A program made the translations under genes and the position numbers. Below, piece after piece: positions 1 through 6,524 of a stretch of DNA of 9,780 nucleotides; position 1 is the stretch's first letter, and each line of letters starts with the position of its first letter. The notes under the pieces were generated by a model. That model saw only the letters and a program-made list of their open reading frames with translations, was not told where the DNA came from and made no database searches. The stretch is from assembly GCA_016868315.1 (NCBI GenBank), contig VGHE01000024.1:1-9780 (forward strand), written 5' to 3'. The DNA is from Betaproteobacteria bacterium (lineage in GTDB: Bacteria; Bdellovibrionota_B; Oligoflexia; Silvanigrellales; Silvanigrellaceae).

Positions 1-6
1 GTTGCA

Positions 7-432
7 ATGGATCAGCGCTACATTGAAAGAACGCACACAACCTGGGACACAAAAGCATTGCGCTGTTTGGGCAGCTACGACACCGAGGCTTACAACATCA
101 CCGAAGTCATGCCTTCAGCCGTCGGAACTCAACGCCTTTTCTACCTCAACGCTTTTGGCGACCTCCCGGCCGTGTGGTCTGCCGCCTCACCCATCAACTT
201 CATCAAGGACTATGGCATGGCCATTCAACTCGCCAAAAGAGGAGATGCTAGCCGGCATGCGCAACTCGAAAACTTCAAAAGAGCTCTCGAAGAGAAAAAG
301 CACAGTGTCTCGGTGATCGACGCTCAGAGCCTCCGCCACGAGGAAGTGAATCGGCTTATCGGCTCTGCGGGCGACCAAATCATGACCCCTTTTGTGAGCA
401 AGTTTCTCTCAGAAACCTGCTTCCCGAAATAA
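7..432 (+). CDS. Hypothetical protein, copy A; possibly 5'-truncated
   Basis: The ORF encodes 141 residues and I recognise no family. The protein looks soluble: no signal peptide, no membrane span, three cysteines (one two residues before the C-terminal Lys), and a charged helical-looking stretch around residues 75-100. The reading frame is open to the first base of the window (codons for Val and Ala precede the ATG). In the second copy no purine-rich ribosome site stands before the same ATG. The first ATG may therefore be internal to a longer gene whose start lies left of the window. Its stop at 430-432 is 3 bp from the stop of the convergent lipoprotein gene, too little room for a terminator between them. 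That it is protein-coding is inferred from length, composition and the tight convergent packing; it could be a C-terminal gene fragment. Confidence 0.5.
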   Translation: MDQRYIERTHTTWDTKALRCLGSYDTEAYNITEVMPSAVGTQRLFYLNAFGDLPAVWSAASPINFIKDYGMAIQLAKRGDASRHAQLENFKRALEEKKHSVSVIDAQSLRHEEVNRLIGSAGDQIMTPFVSKFLSETCFPK

Positions 433-435
433 GCA

Positions 436-1584
436 TTAAAGTTTGCAGGTTCCGGAGAGCTGCGTCTGATTCCCGACGTATGCGCCCGAAGGCAATTTGT
501 GCGCAAGCTTGGCGGCAACAACCTTTCCATTGCTCTCCTGAGAAAGCCAGATTGCAATCGAACCGCGTTCGTTGTCGGAAATATATTTTCTTCCCGCACC
601 TGTATCCGATTTAAGCTGCAGCTTAAGTTCTTCGTCGGCGAGCAGCTGTGCACCGAGAGCTGCGTTCAGCTTGAAGGTTTGCAGACGCACGGTGCTGGCA
701 TCGGAAGCCGACGGAGTCGCCTGATAAACGAGCTTGTCTTCACCCAAGTCGGCTAAAAAATGACAGCCATCGGTATTCTTCAACTGCGCAAGTGCATCGC
801 TCTTGGTTTTGCTGAGGTCAGAATCCGAAAGCGACCTGTAGTCGTTCATCACGGTTTGGAAAAAAGGCTGAACAGCTTCAGCCGTCAGATTTGCAGGACA
901 GGCCTGATTCGACGCCGCGGGCAAAGACTTCGCAACATTCTGAAAGGCGATGGTCACACCCAGATTGGAACGCGATGGTGCAGCAGATGAATTGACAGTG
1001 GCATCACTCAAACGCAGTCCATAATTCTTGGGATTGAGATCTCGCGTTGCCTGATTCAATAAACCAAAACCACCGAGCATACCAAAAAGAAAAGGGTATG
1101 CCAGAGGGTTTGAGAAAACCGCCCCGAGGCCGAACTCGGAGGCGCTGAAAGCCAGTGGCACAAAGCCAAGATAGGCAGTGACGATTCCCGTTGGAATTAA
1201 CAGAAGTCCACGTAATCCGCGCACGACATCTTTCTGCGCCAATCCCCGATCCAGGTCCGCAATCGAAACCGGATAGAGAGTGAGCGGACGCGCATCACGC
1301 TCTGCCTTCAGCAGAAAATCGCGCTGATCTTTCGAAAGAGCCGACTCGCCCGAGAACAGAGGAGCCTTGGATTTATCGAATTCAGAAACGTAAACACAGG
1401 CTGTGCCGTTGGCGAGATTTGGCAGAGCGTTGATGACCTGAACGCGTCTGTCGAAGAACGCGCCACCACGGCCGACAATTGTATTGAGTTCAGCATCGGT
1501 ACTCGACTTCGAACCACAGGATGCAAGGAATAATGAGAGGAGGGAAAACGAAAGAGCAGCCGGATTGCGCGCAAAACCAGACAT
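436..1584 (-). CDS. Outer-membrane-type lipoprotein of unknown function, copy A
   Basis: A 382-aa protein with a type II signal peptide: a hydrophobic stretch at residues 9-20 ends in the lipobox L-A-S-C, with Cys23 as the expected lipidated residue. Residue +2 is Gly, not Asp, which by the usual sorting rule favours the outer membrane. Two hydrophobic, Gly-rich segments lie at about 126-146 and 156-177, unusual for a lipoprotein and possibly membrane-inserting. The mature part has four more cysteines (63, 229, 274, 380), enough for two disulfides. The C-terminal ~200 residues look like a soluble domain. The start is secure: GGAGG lies 7 nt upstream of the ATG. DNA upstream (1602-1705) is unlike that of copy B; a TTGCAG/TACAAG pair with a 17-bp gap at 1633-1661 is a weak promoter guess. 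I do not recognise the family. Confidence 0.85.
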   Translation of the reverse strand: MSGFARNPAALSFSLLSLFLASCGSKSSTDAELNTIVGRGGAFFDRRVQVINALPNLANGTACVYVSEFDKSKAPLFSGESALSKDQRDFLLKAERDARPLTLYPVSIADLDRGLAQKDVVRGLRGLLLIPTGIVTAYLGFVPLAFSASEFGLGAVFSNPLAYPFLFGMLGGFGLLNQATRDLNPKNYGLRLSDATVNSSAAPSRSNLGVTIAFQNVAKSLPAASNQACPANLTAEAVQPFFQTVMNDYRSLSDSDLSKTKSDALAQLKNTDGCHFLADLGEDKLVYQATPSASDASTVRLQTFKLNAALGAQLLADEELKLQLKSDTGAGRKYISDNERGSIAIWLSQESNGKVVAAKLAHKLPSGAYVGNQTQLSGTCKL

Positions 1585-1601
1585 GTGTAAACCTCCAGGA
1601 T

Positions 1602-1705
1602 ATTAGCTTTTGACCTATCAAAAACTGATGGGCTTGTAGGCAGGAATACTGAGACCTGCAACCACTTTCTTTCAGAAGCCTAAAAACACACGGTAAAAAC
1701 ATCCC
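1602..1705. other. Spacer A, unique DNA between lipoprotein copy A and the 58-bp repeat
   Basis: These 104 bases have no counterpart between 3364 and 3555. They hold no convincing ORF. On the - strand they form the immediate upstream region of lipoprotein copy A, so they should carry its promoter, although no strong -35/-10 pair is visible. On the same strand they lie downstream of the MNT gene end contained in the 58-bp repeat. Confidence 0.7.
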
Positions 1706-1763
1706 AGAGCGGCAAGTGAAATATCGAACCACTCTTTAAAAAAGAAGTTTGTCGCGTTCAAAG
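1706..1763 (-). repeat. 58-bp repeat R1: 3' end of an MNT nucleotidyltransferase gene
   Basis: Matches 3556-3613 at 57 of 58 positions (the difference is at 1743/3593). On the - strand it reads F-E-R-D-K-L-L-F-stop followed by 33 bp of downstream DNA. In R2 the same frame is the C-terminus of an MNT-domain remnant. R1 is cut exactly where duplicated copy B begins (1763), so only the last eight codons of this MNT copy survive. Single-base overlap of R1 and the 1601-bp repeat at the junction suggests recombination with little or no homology. Confidence 0.85.
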
Positions 1764-1768
1764 TTGCA

Positions 1769-2194
1769 ATGGATCAGCGCTACATTGAAAGAACGCACAC
1801 AACCTGGGACACAAAAGCATTGCGCTGTTTGGGCAGCTACGACACCGAGGCTTACAACATCACCGAAGTCATGCCTTCAGCCGTCGGAACTCAACGCCTT
1901 TTCTACCTCAACGCTTTTGGCGACCTCCCGGCCGTGTGGTCTGCCGCCTCACCCATCAACTTCATCAAGGACTATGGCATGGCCATTCAACTCGCCAAAA
2001 GAGGAGATGCTAGCCGGCATGCGCAACTCGAAAACTTCAAAAGAGCTCTCGAAGAGAAAAAGCACAGTGTCTCGGTGATCGACGCTCAGAGCCTCCGCCA
2101 CGAGGAAGTGAATCGGCTTATCGGCTCTGCGGGCGACCAAATCATGACCCCTTTTGTGAGCAAGTTTCTCTCAGAAACCTGCTTCCCGAAATAA
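1769..2194 (+). CDS. Hypothetical protein, copy B
   Basis: Same 141 residues as the ORF at 7-432, function not recognised. Here the upstream DNA is visible and is not a normal gene start: no Shine-Dalgarno lies before the ATG, and the frame stays open back to 1697, running antisense through the MNT gene end in R1. No other ATG, GTG or TTG start lies in that extension. This copy therefore appears cut off from its natural 5' end and joined to unrelated DNA; it may be unexpressed. It converges on lipoprotein copy B with a 3-bp gap. Confidence 0.4.
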   Translation: MDQRYIERTHTTWDTKALRCLGSYDTEAYNITEVMPSAVGTQRLFYLNAFGDLPAVWSAASPINFIKDYGMAIQLAKRGDASRHAQLENFKRALEEKKHSVSVIDAQSLRHEEVNRLIGSAGDQIMTPFVSKFLSETCFPK

Positions 2195-2197
2195 GCA

Positions 2198-3346
2198 TTA
2201 AAGTTTGCAGGTTCCGGAGAGCTGCGTCTGATTCCCGACGTATGCGCCCGAAGGCAATTTGTGCGCAAGCTTGGCGGCAACAACCTTTCCATTGCTCTCC
2301 TGAGAAAGCCAGATTGCAATCGAACCGCGTTCGTTGTCGGAAATATATTTTCTTCCCGCACCTGTATCCGATTTAAGCTGCAGCTTAAGTTCTTCGTCGG
2401 CGAGCAGCTGTGCACCGAGAGCTGCGTTCAGCTTGAAGGTTTGCAGACGCACGGTGCTGGCATCGGAAGCCGACGGAGTCGCCTGATAAACGAGCTTGTC
2501 TTCACCCAAGTCGGCTAAAAAATGACAGCCATCGGTATTCTTCAACTGCGCAAGTGCATCGCTCTTGGTTTTGCTGAGGTCAGAATCCGAAAGCGACCTG
2601 TAGTCGTTCATCACGGTTTGGAAAAAAGGCTGAACAGCTTCAGCCGTCAGATTTGCAGGACAGGCCTGATTCGACGCCGCGGGCAAAGACTTCGCAACAT
2701 TCTGAAAGGCGATGGTCACACCCAGATTGGAACGCGATGGTGCAGCAGATGAATTGACAGTGGCATCACTCAAACGCAGTCCATAATTCTTGGGATTGAG
2801 ATCTCGCGTTGCCTGATTCAATAAACCAAAACCACCGAGCATACCAAAAAGAAAAGGGTATGCCAGAGGGTTTGAGAAAACCGCCCCGAGGCCGAACTCG
2901 GAGGCGCTGAAAGCCAGTGGCACAAAGCCAAGATAGGCAGTGACGATTCCCGTTGGAATTAACAGAAGTCCACGTAATCCGCGCACGACATCTTTCTGCG
3001 CCAATCCCCGATCCAGGTCCGCAATCGAAACCGGATAGAGAGTGAGCGGACGCGCATCACGCTCTGCCTTCAGCAGAAAATCGCGCTGATCTTTCGAAAG
3101 AGCCGACTCGCCCGAGAACAGAGGAGCCTTGGATTTATCGAATTCAGAAACGTAAACACAGGCTGTGCCGTTGGCGAGATTTGGCAGAGCGTTGATGACC
3201 TGAACGCGTCTGTCGAAGAACGCGCCACCACGGCCGACAATTGTATTGAGTTCAGCATCGGTACTCGACTTCGAACCACAGGATGCAAGGAATAATGAGA
3301 GGAGGGAAAACGAAAGAGCAGCCGGATTGCGCGCAAAACCAGACAT
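2198..3346 (-). CDS. Outer-membrane-type lipoprotein of unknown function, copy B
   Basis: Residue-for-residue copy of the 436-1584 product: 382 aa, lipobox L-A-S-C with Cys23, two hydrophobic segments near 126-146 and 156-177, cysteines at 63, 229, 274 and 380. The start is supported by GGAGG 7 nt upstream. What differs is regulation: upstream lies the 192-bp spacer B with a TG-extended TAAAAT motif (3368-3377 on the - strand) as a weak -10 candidate, plus a palindrome and a hairpin further up. The two identical proteins are thus likely to be transcribed from different promoters, unless one copy is silent. Confidence 0.85.
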   Translation of the reverse strand: MSGFARNPAALSFSLLSLFLASCGSKSSTDAELNTIVGRGGAFFDRRVQVINALPNLANGTACVYVSEFDKSKAPLFSGESALSKDQRDFLLKAERDARPLTLYPVSIADLDRGLAQKDVVRGLRGLLLIPTGIVTAYLGFVPLAFSASEFGLGAVFSNPLAYPFLFGMLGGFGLLNQATRDLNPKNYGLRLSDATVNSSAAPSRSNLGVTIAFQNVAKSLPAASNQACPANLTAEAVQPFFQTVMNDYRSLSDSDLSKTKSDALAQLKNTDGCHFLADLGEDKLVYQATPSASDASTVRLQTFKLNAALGAQLLADEELKLQLKSDTGAGRKYISDNERGSIAIWLSQESNGKVVAAKLAHKLPSGAYVGNQTQLSGTCKL

Positions 3347-3418
3347 GTGTAAACCTCCAGGATGTTCATTTTAACCCACGCGATACCGATTGAGCGGAAG
3401 CAAGTAGAATGCCACAGC

Positions 3419-3428
3419 TAGACGTCTA
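3419..3428. promoter_or_regulatory. Perfect 10-bp palindrome TAGACGTCTA
   Basis: Self-complementary sequence about 75 bp upstream of the lipoprotein copy B start, absent before copy A. A palindrome of this length upstream of a start codon could be a regulator-binding site specific to copy B. No known consensus is claimed and chance occurrence is possible. Confidence 0.25.
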
Positions 3429-3452
3429 ATGTTCTGATGTATTCCGAAAATG

Positions 3453-3477
3453 ACACTGTCTAAGAATTCGACAGTGT
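3453..3477. repeat. Inverted repeat / hairpin ACACTGTC-N9-GACAGTGT
   Basis: Eight perfectly complementary base pairs around a 9-base loop that itself contains GAATTC. No T-run follows on either strand, so it is not a standard intrinsic terminator. It could be an operator, a processed 3' end for the MNT transcript, or the footprint of a lost mobile element; sequence alone does not decide. Confidence 0.5.
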
Positions 3478-3555
3478 TGAATTGGGTTTTGTTATGGAGG
3501 ACTGACGTTGACGTCTGTCACTGCGGTTTCGACGGCTGACCCAACAAGACCTGGA

Positions 3556-3613
3556 AGAGCGGCAAGTGAAATATCGAACCACTCTTTAAAAAGGAAGTTT
3601 GTCGCGTTCAAAG
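3556..3613 (-). repeat. 58-bp repeat R2: 3' end of the MNT remnant
   Basis: Partner of R1 (57/58 identical). On the - strand it encodes the last residues F-E-R-D-K-L-P-F, stop TAA at 3586-3588, and 30 bp of downstream DNA. Unlike R1, it is continuous with the rest of the MNT remnant to its right, so R2 is the copy in original context. R1 has Leu where R2 has Pro in the penultimate position. Confidence 0.85.
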
Positions 3614-3798
3614 CCAGAAAGGTAGGATGAAGCAAAATAATTTTTCTGAGCAAGGTCAATTTTGTAGGGAAAATTACTTTCCTCGACCAGCTCTCTGAGT
3701 GAGCTCAGTGTTCCACTCACAACTTCCTCGGACTCCACCATCAGGTCTAAATCTGAAAACTTTTGATAATCGCCCCGGGCGCGTGATCAAAAGCACCA
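3586..3798 (-). pseudogene. MNT-type nucleotidyltransferase (antitoxin) remnant
   Basis: In this frame the - strand reads W-C-F-stop-S-R-A-R-G-D followed by YQKFSDLDL, about 32 residues with a Leu/Glu-rich helix, then PYKIDLA, ending FERDKLPF. This is the signature of minimal nucleotidyltransferases of the HI0073/MntA type: a GSRARGD loop, the metal-binding S-D-x-D-L pair, and the third acidic residue in K-I-D. In the HEPN-MNT systems described, the MNT protein neutralises the HEPN RNase by adenylylating it. The gene is broken: TGA (3787-3789) replaces the glycine of the GS loop, and the ~25 residues expected before it are absent, fused instead to HEPN sequence. The frame from the TGA to the stop is otherwise open and well conserved, so decay is probably recent. 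Family call is from motif reading only. Confidence 0.75.
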
Positions 3799-3800
3799 CA

Positions 3801-3916
3801 AAATTCGAAGCGTTGTATGGAACATCGCGCACAACATCATCTTCCGGAAGTATGAGAACACTTTCGAGCGCTTGAACTGCTTTCTCGAACTCAGCCAAAG
3901 AAATCCCCAGATCCCC
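3801..3916 (-). pseudogene. HEPN (HI0074-type) toxin N-terminal remnant
   Basis: Reading from 3913 on the - strand gives DLGISLAEFEKAVQALE, then LPEDDVVRD, and after a one-base frameshift between 3818 and 3828, SIQRFEF. HI0074-type 'nucleotidyltransferase substrate binding' HEPN proteins start with an F-E-K-A-L-x-x-L-E helix followed by V-R-D-A-x-I-Q-R-F-E-F, so the match is specific. Everything after RFEF, including the catalytic R-x4-6-H motif, is missing; the sequence passes directly into the MNT remnant. No ATG is present at the natural start (the codon before Asp is GGG), and a TTG at 3896-3898 is the only start-like codon. The gene order HEPN then MNT on one strand is a normal arrangement for this toxin-antitoxin class. 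Confidence 0.65.
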
Positions 3917-4046
3917 TCAACTCCGCTCATAAAAGAATCTGCTTATGCCCATGGTCACTGCTGATAGTCTTTGGAACAAATTCTCATTGACCAATTGGCC
4001 AACTTAAGATAACCCCAAACAAACTCCACCTTTTTGGAGCGCCGAC

Positions 4047-4602
4047 ATGGAACGATCATTCACCTCAAAGCTTCTCCGATGTGCCGCCGGATTCGCACTG
4101 TGTGCAGGTCTTCAGGCTCAAACCGCAACAGCGAACGATGTTGTGTGACGTCCAGATCTCATCCAATCACAAGGGGTAGGCTGCCGTTTTGGTCACTCTT
4201 CGGATCCCAACCAGAATGCTCATGTCATTGCCAATGGCGATTCGGTTTCATTTATTTTTACGCGGCTGGGTGAAGAGTTCCGCACCGGTCGCACACCCAA
4301 TATCAACCTCAGCCCATGCCGCATTATCCTTCCGCTTGAGGTGAATGCTGGCTTTTATATTGAGGAGATTGCGCAGACTCTCACCTACGGAATCGTCAAA
4401 GCCCAGGGTGTACAGGCTCAGCTCGATTTCATCAGCAACTTTGCACGTCGATTACCCAACGGCCGCAGCAACCCAAACGATCTCAGCCAGAACATGGCCA
4501 ATGCAAAGGCCTTCTTTCCTGCGCCGCAGATCATCAACGAACCAATGGCTATCTTGCCGCAGCCGCTCGCTTTGGTCGGGACTGCTTTCAAGTCCTGCAA
4601 AG
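4047..4602 (+). pseudogene. Secreted protein with in-frame stop, truncated by fusion
   Basis: The ATG at 4047 has GGAG 7 nt upstream and begins a clear Sec signal peptide (basic n-region ending K-L-L-R, hydrophobic core around residues 12-22, likely cleavage after an A-x-A near residue 29). After 33 codons there is a TGA (4146-4148). The same frame then continues open for 150 codons with protein-like composition, two well-spaced cysteines (in GVGCRFG and LSPCRII) and a pattern of alternating beta-type segments, vaguely like small secreted DUF4360-type proteins, though I would not assign that. From about 4600 the frame runs into shadow sequence while another frame becomes the real one, so the 3' end is replaced. 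The stop codon plus the lost end make this a pseudogene. A 5-bp stem (4024-4028 with 4035-4039) could mask the ribosome site. Confidence 0.65.
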
Positions 4603-5682
4603 ATGTATGCGCTTCTCTTCGGAATTCTGATCTGTGGTGCAGGCTACCTGTTGCCGTATCTCGCAGACAGCGAACGCTGGCTTGGAACCTATATGTTCCG
4701 AGAGCAGATAGACCGCCCTCGCTATGCTGATTCTGCTATGGGTTTCCTGCTGAATAGTTTCTTTTTGCATGTCTTCCCCTGGAGCTTTCTTTTTGTCGCT
4801 GCTGTTGGTTTTGCCTGGAAGCAAATGCGCAAAAAAGCATTTGAATTCGATGAGCTCACACGCCTGGGCCTGGCTTTTCTTTTGCCCACTTTTCTTTTCT
4901 TTTTTGGGTTGAGCTACAGAGCTCCTTGGTATGGCTTACCTCTTGCTCCTGCGTTGGCAATTTTGCTCGTGGGTCAGCTCAAACATCGACCTGATCCGTT
5001 CAGAGATCTTGCCAATGCGGTGTTGCCCTGGGCTGCTGTCATGATGGCTGTGATCTTGATCTGTCATGCGTTCTTTTTTGAAGGAACGGGATGGTGGAGT
5101 TGGTCAACAAGTTTGATTCTGAGTGCTGTATTTCTTCTGGCTTTTCTTTTGCTCGAGACAGTGGTCAGTGGAAGGAAAATTTCAAGTCGAGTTTTTACCT
5201 TTGCTGGTATAGCGCTGTTCTGGTGCGGAACGCTCGGTTTTTCGGGCGTCATCGGAGGTGCAGAACTTTCTGATGTTAAAATCCTACTCAGCAAGAACAC
5301 TGCACCGCTCAATTACAGCAATATTCGGAAAGAAAATTACAGTGAGTGGGGTTACATGGCCTACATGACAGGCCAACCCTCTTACTTTTCTAACACCTTT
5401 GAGGAACTTTTTGCGGCAGGAAGAAGCGGCCAATGGCTGGTTTTCACAAAGCAGGAAGAGCTCAATGAGTTTTGGGCGTGGACGAAATCGACCGGGCGGC
5501 AATCGGAGCTTGTTCAAAAGCCCGAGGTTCATTTGTGGCGTCGTTGGCCGCGGAACATGGGTCAACTTAAGCAGCTTTGGGAAGAGCGGCAGAGCACAGA
5601 GAATCTCTGGGACAAAAGTGCGCGACACTTTTTTGTTCTTCGCTTTCCTAGAGAAACAGGAACTGTTTTGGCTGGGCCGTGA
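4603..5682 (+). pseudogene. C-terminal half of a GT-C-like glycosyltransferase / mannosyltransferase-type membrane protein
   Basis: From the ATG at 4603 the frame gives 359 residues with about seven hydrophobic segments (roughly 2-20, 46-72, 88-103, 107-124, 138-158, 165-187, 194-215) followed by a ~140-residue soluble tail. The segment R-A-P-W-Y-G-L-P-L-A-P-A-L resembles the late membrane helix of GT39/GT83/ArnT-type enzymes, which transfer sugars from lipid-linked donors at the membrane. Such proteins usually have 450-600 residues, with the catalytic acidic residues in the first periplasmic loop; that N-terminal part is missing here. There is no Shine-Dalgarno before 4603. The frame is open further upstream to 4345, but that part is the shadow of the secreted-protein remnant. 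I read this as a gene truncated at its 5' end by the fusion near 4600. Family call is moderate. Confidence 0.6.
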
Positions 5683-5734
5683 ATTTTTTCTGGCTGCAGA
5701 GTGAGCACCCGATATTCAGAGATCAGCAGCTCAT

Positions 5735-6484
5735 TCAACGCGCTCTGCTGTAATAGTTTTTAAAGCGCTCGAGTGCATTCACGAACGTCGCTGAGGGCTG
5801 CTCAGAAAACACAGGCGTGTGAACGAATCGTTCGCCTACGGGAGGCCAGGTGCCACCCCAGCTTGCACATCCGAGGTATTCGCCGCTGTCGCGGCATACG
5901 GCGCAGGCTTCGAGGGAAATGGATGAGATGACCTCCCAGCCGAACGGATAATCTACAAGCACTGCAGCGTGCGAGCGACCATCGAGTATCGATCCGTCTT
6001 GCGAGCCATCTTCAGAGTTTGGCCAAGAGTCGCGGAAAAACGGCGAGCAGCCCTGATGGCCTTCTTTGCACAAGACTGCATCGTGGTCGATGAAGTAACC
6101 AGGAAGAATCTTTTGCCCCCGCGTAGTTGTGCGCATGGCATTCCGAGCGTGTTGCCCCTGCGGCCATTCGAAGTCTTGGCCTCGATTGTTGAGCACGCGG
6201 GCTGTCTGAATAAAGGAAATCGCACCGCATTTTTCTTTAGATGAGCGCTGCTTTGGCAGAAAACTCACTCTTCCTGCGAGCACATCGATTTCATCTGCGG
6301 TTTGCTGAACGGTTGTCCAGCGTGAATCCAATGAAAATCTTCCTTTGGGCAAATCGAAATTCGTTTTGATTGCTACAGCGGGTGCTTCCGTGTCGAATGC
6401 CAGATCAGCATTGGCATTTAAGTTTAAAAAAAACAATAGGCTCAAAAGCACCGGCGCCACGACGTATGTGTTCAGATTCAGCAT
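5735..6484 (-). CDS. Secreted cysteine-containing protein of unknown function
   Basis: A 249-aa protein with a Sec signal peptide: hydrophobic stretch at residues 8-23, probable cleavage after N-A-N-A near residue 26. The mature part carries the string C-G-A-I-S-F-I-Q, a YFIDHDAVLC segment, and further on E-A-C-A-V-C followed by Y-L-G-C-A-S-W-G. The closely spaced cysteines suggest disulfides or a small bound metal. The pattern FIQ ... (F/L)E-x-C-x-V-C ... LGC-x-x-W-G reminds me of an uncharacterised family in myxobacterial and actinobacterial secreted proteins, recalled not verified. The start is supported by GAGG 9 nt upstream and by a good promoter (6525-6553). It is divergent from the phosphatase gene and convergent with the glycosyltransferase remnant (52 bp). 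Confidence 0.8.
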   Translation of the reverse strand: MLNLNTYVVAPVLLSLLFFLNLNANADLAFDTEAPAVAIKTNFDLPKGRFSLDSRWTTVQQTADEIDVLAGRVSFLPKQRSSKEKCGAISFIQTARVLNNRGQDFEWPQGQHARNAMRTTTRGQKILPGYFIDHDAVLCKEGHQGCSPFFRDSWPNSEDGSQDGSILDGRSHAAVLVDYPFGWEVISSISLEACAVCRDSGEYLGCASWGGTWPPVGERFVHTPVFSEQPSATFVNALERFKNYYSRAR

Positions 6485-6524
6485 AAAGAAAGCCTCAGCC
6501 TCGGGTGTCTTTGATTTGCGTCTT

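Larger units (their letters stand above)
1..1601. repeat. Direct duplication, copy A (1601 bp)
   Basis: This block matches 1763-3363 at a constant offset of 1762 bases. Translations in several frames on both strands are identical, so identity is at or very near 100%. The right end is sharp: after 1601 the sequence diverges completely from the base after 3363. The left end is the window edge, so this copy could extend further left. It holds one + strand ORF and one - strand lipoprotein gene, including the lipoprotein ribosome binding site but not the DNA upstream of it. Confidence 0.97.
1763..3363. repeat. Direct duplication, copy B (1601 bp)
   Basis: Second copy of the block at 1-1601. The left end is defined by the switch from R1 sequence to block sequence at 1762/1763. 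The right end is at 3363, five bases beyond the lipoprotein GGAGG. Absence of any noticed substitution means either a very recent duplication, ongoing gene conversion, or an assembly effect. Confidence 0.97.
3364..3555. other. Spacer B, unique DNA between lipoprotein copy B and repeat R2
   Basis: 192 bases without a supported gene. It contains a perfect 10-bp palindrome, a hairpin with an 8-bp stem, and on the - strand the presumptive promoter of lipoprotein copy B. The + strand reading frame running through it into R2 (3481-3630) is treated as a shadow of the MNT remnant on the other strand. Confidence 0.65.

Noticed and set aside
499-990. Two + strand ORFs of 85 and 76 codons antisense to the lipoprotein gene (and their duplicates at 2261-2752)
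   Set aside because: They lie entirely inside the lipoprotein gene, have Arg/Cys-rich shadow composition and no ribosome sites.
1-3363. Composite transposon or integrative element
   Set aside because: No transposase, integrase, tRNA or terminal inverted repeats border the duplicated blocks; the flanking 58-bp repeats are explained as antitoxin gene ends.
3481-3630. A + strand frame ending in R-A-A-S-E-I-S ... K-A-R-K-V-G that looked like a transposase C-terminus and is partly repeated at 1697-1763
   Set aside because: The - strand of the same DNA carries clear MNT motifs, stop codon included, so the + frame is a shadow. No transposase motifs, start codon or flanking terminal repeats support it.
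3787-4148. Possible UGA recoding (in-frame TGA at an expected Gly in the MNT frame and at codon 34 of the secreted protein)
   Set aside because: TGA is used as the normal stop by the phosphatase, the secreted protein, the peptidase-like gene and the partial gene at 9652. The two internal TGAs occur only in genes with other damage.
4345-4602. N-terminal 86-codon extension of the membrane protein frame
   Set aside because: It is Ser/Arg-rich without membrane character and overlaps the better-looking frame of the secreted protein, so it is a shadow of that gene.
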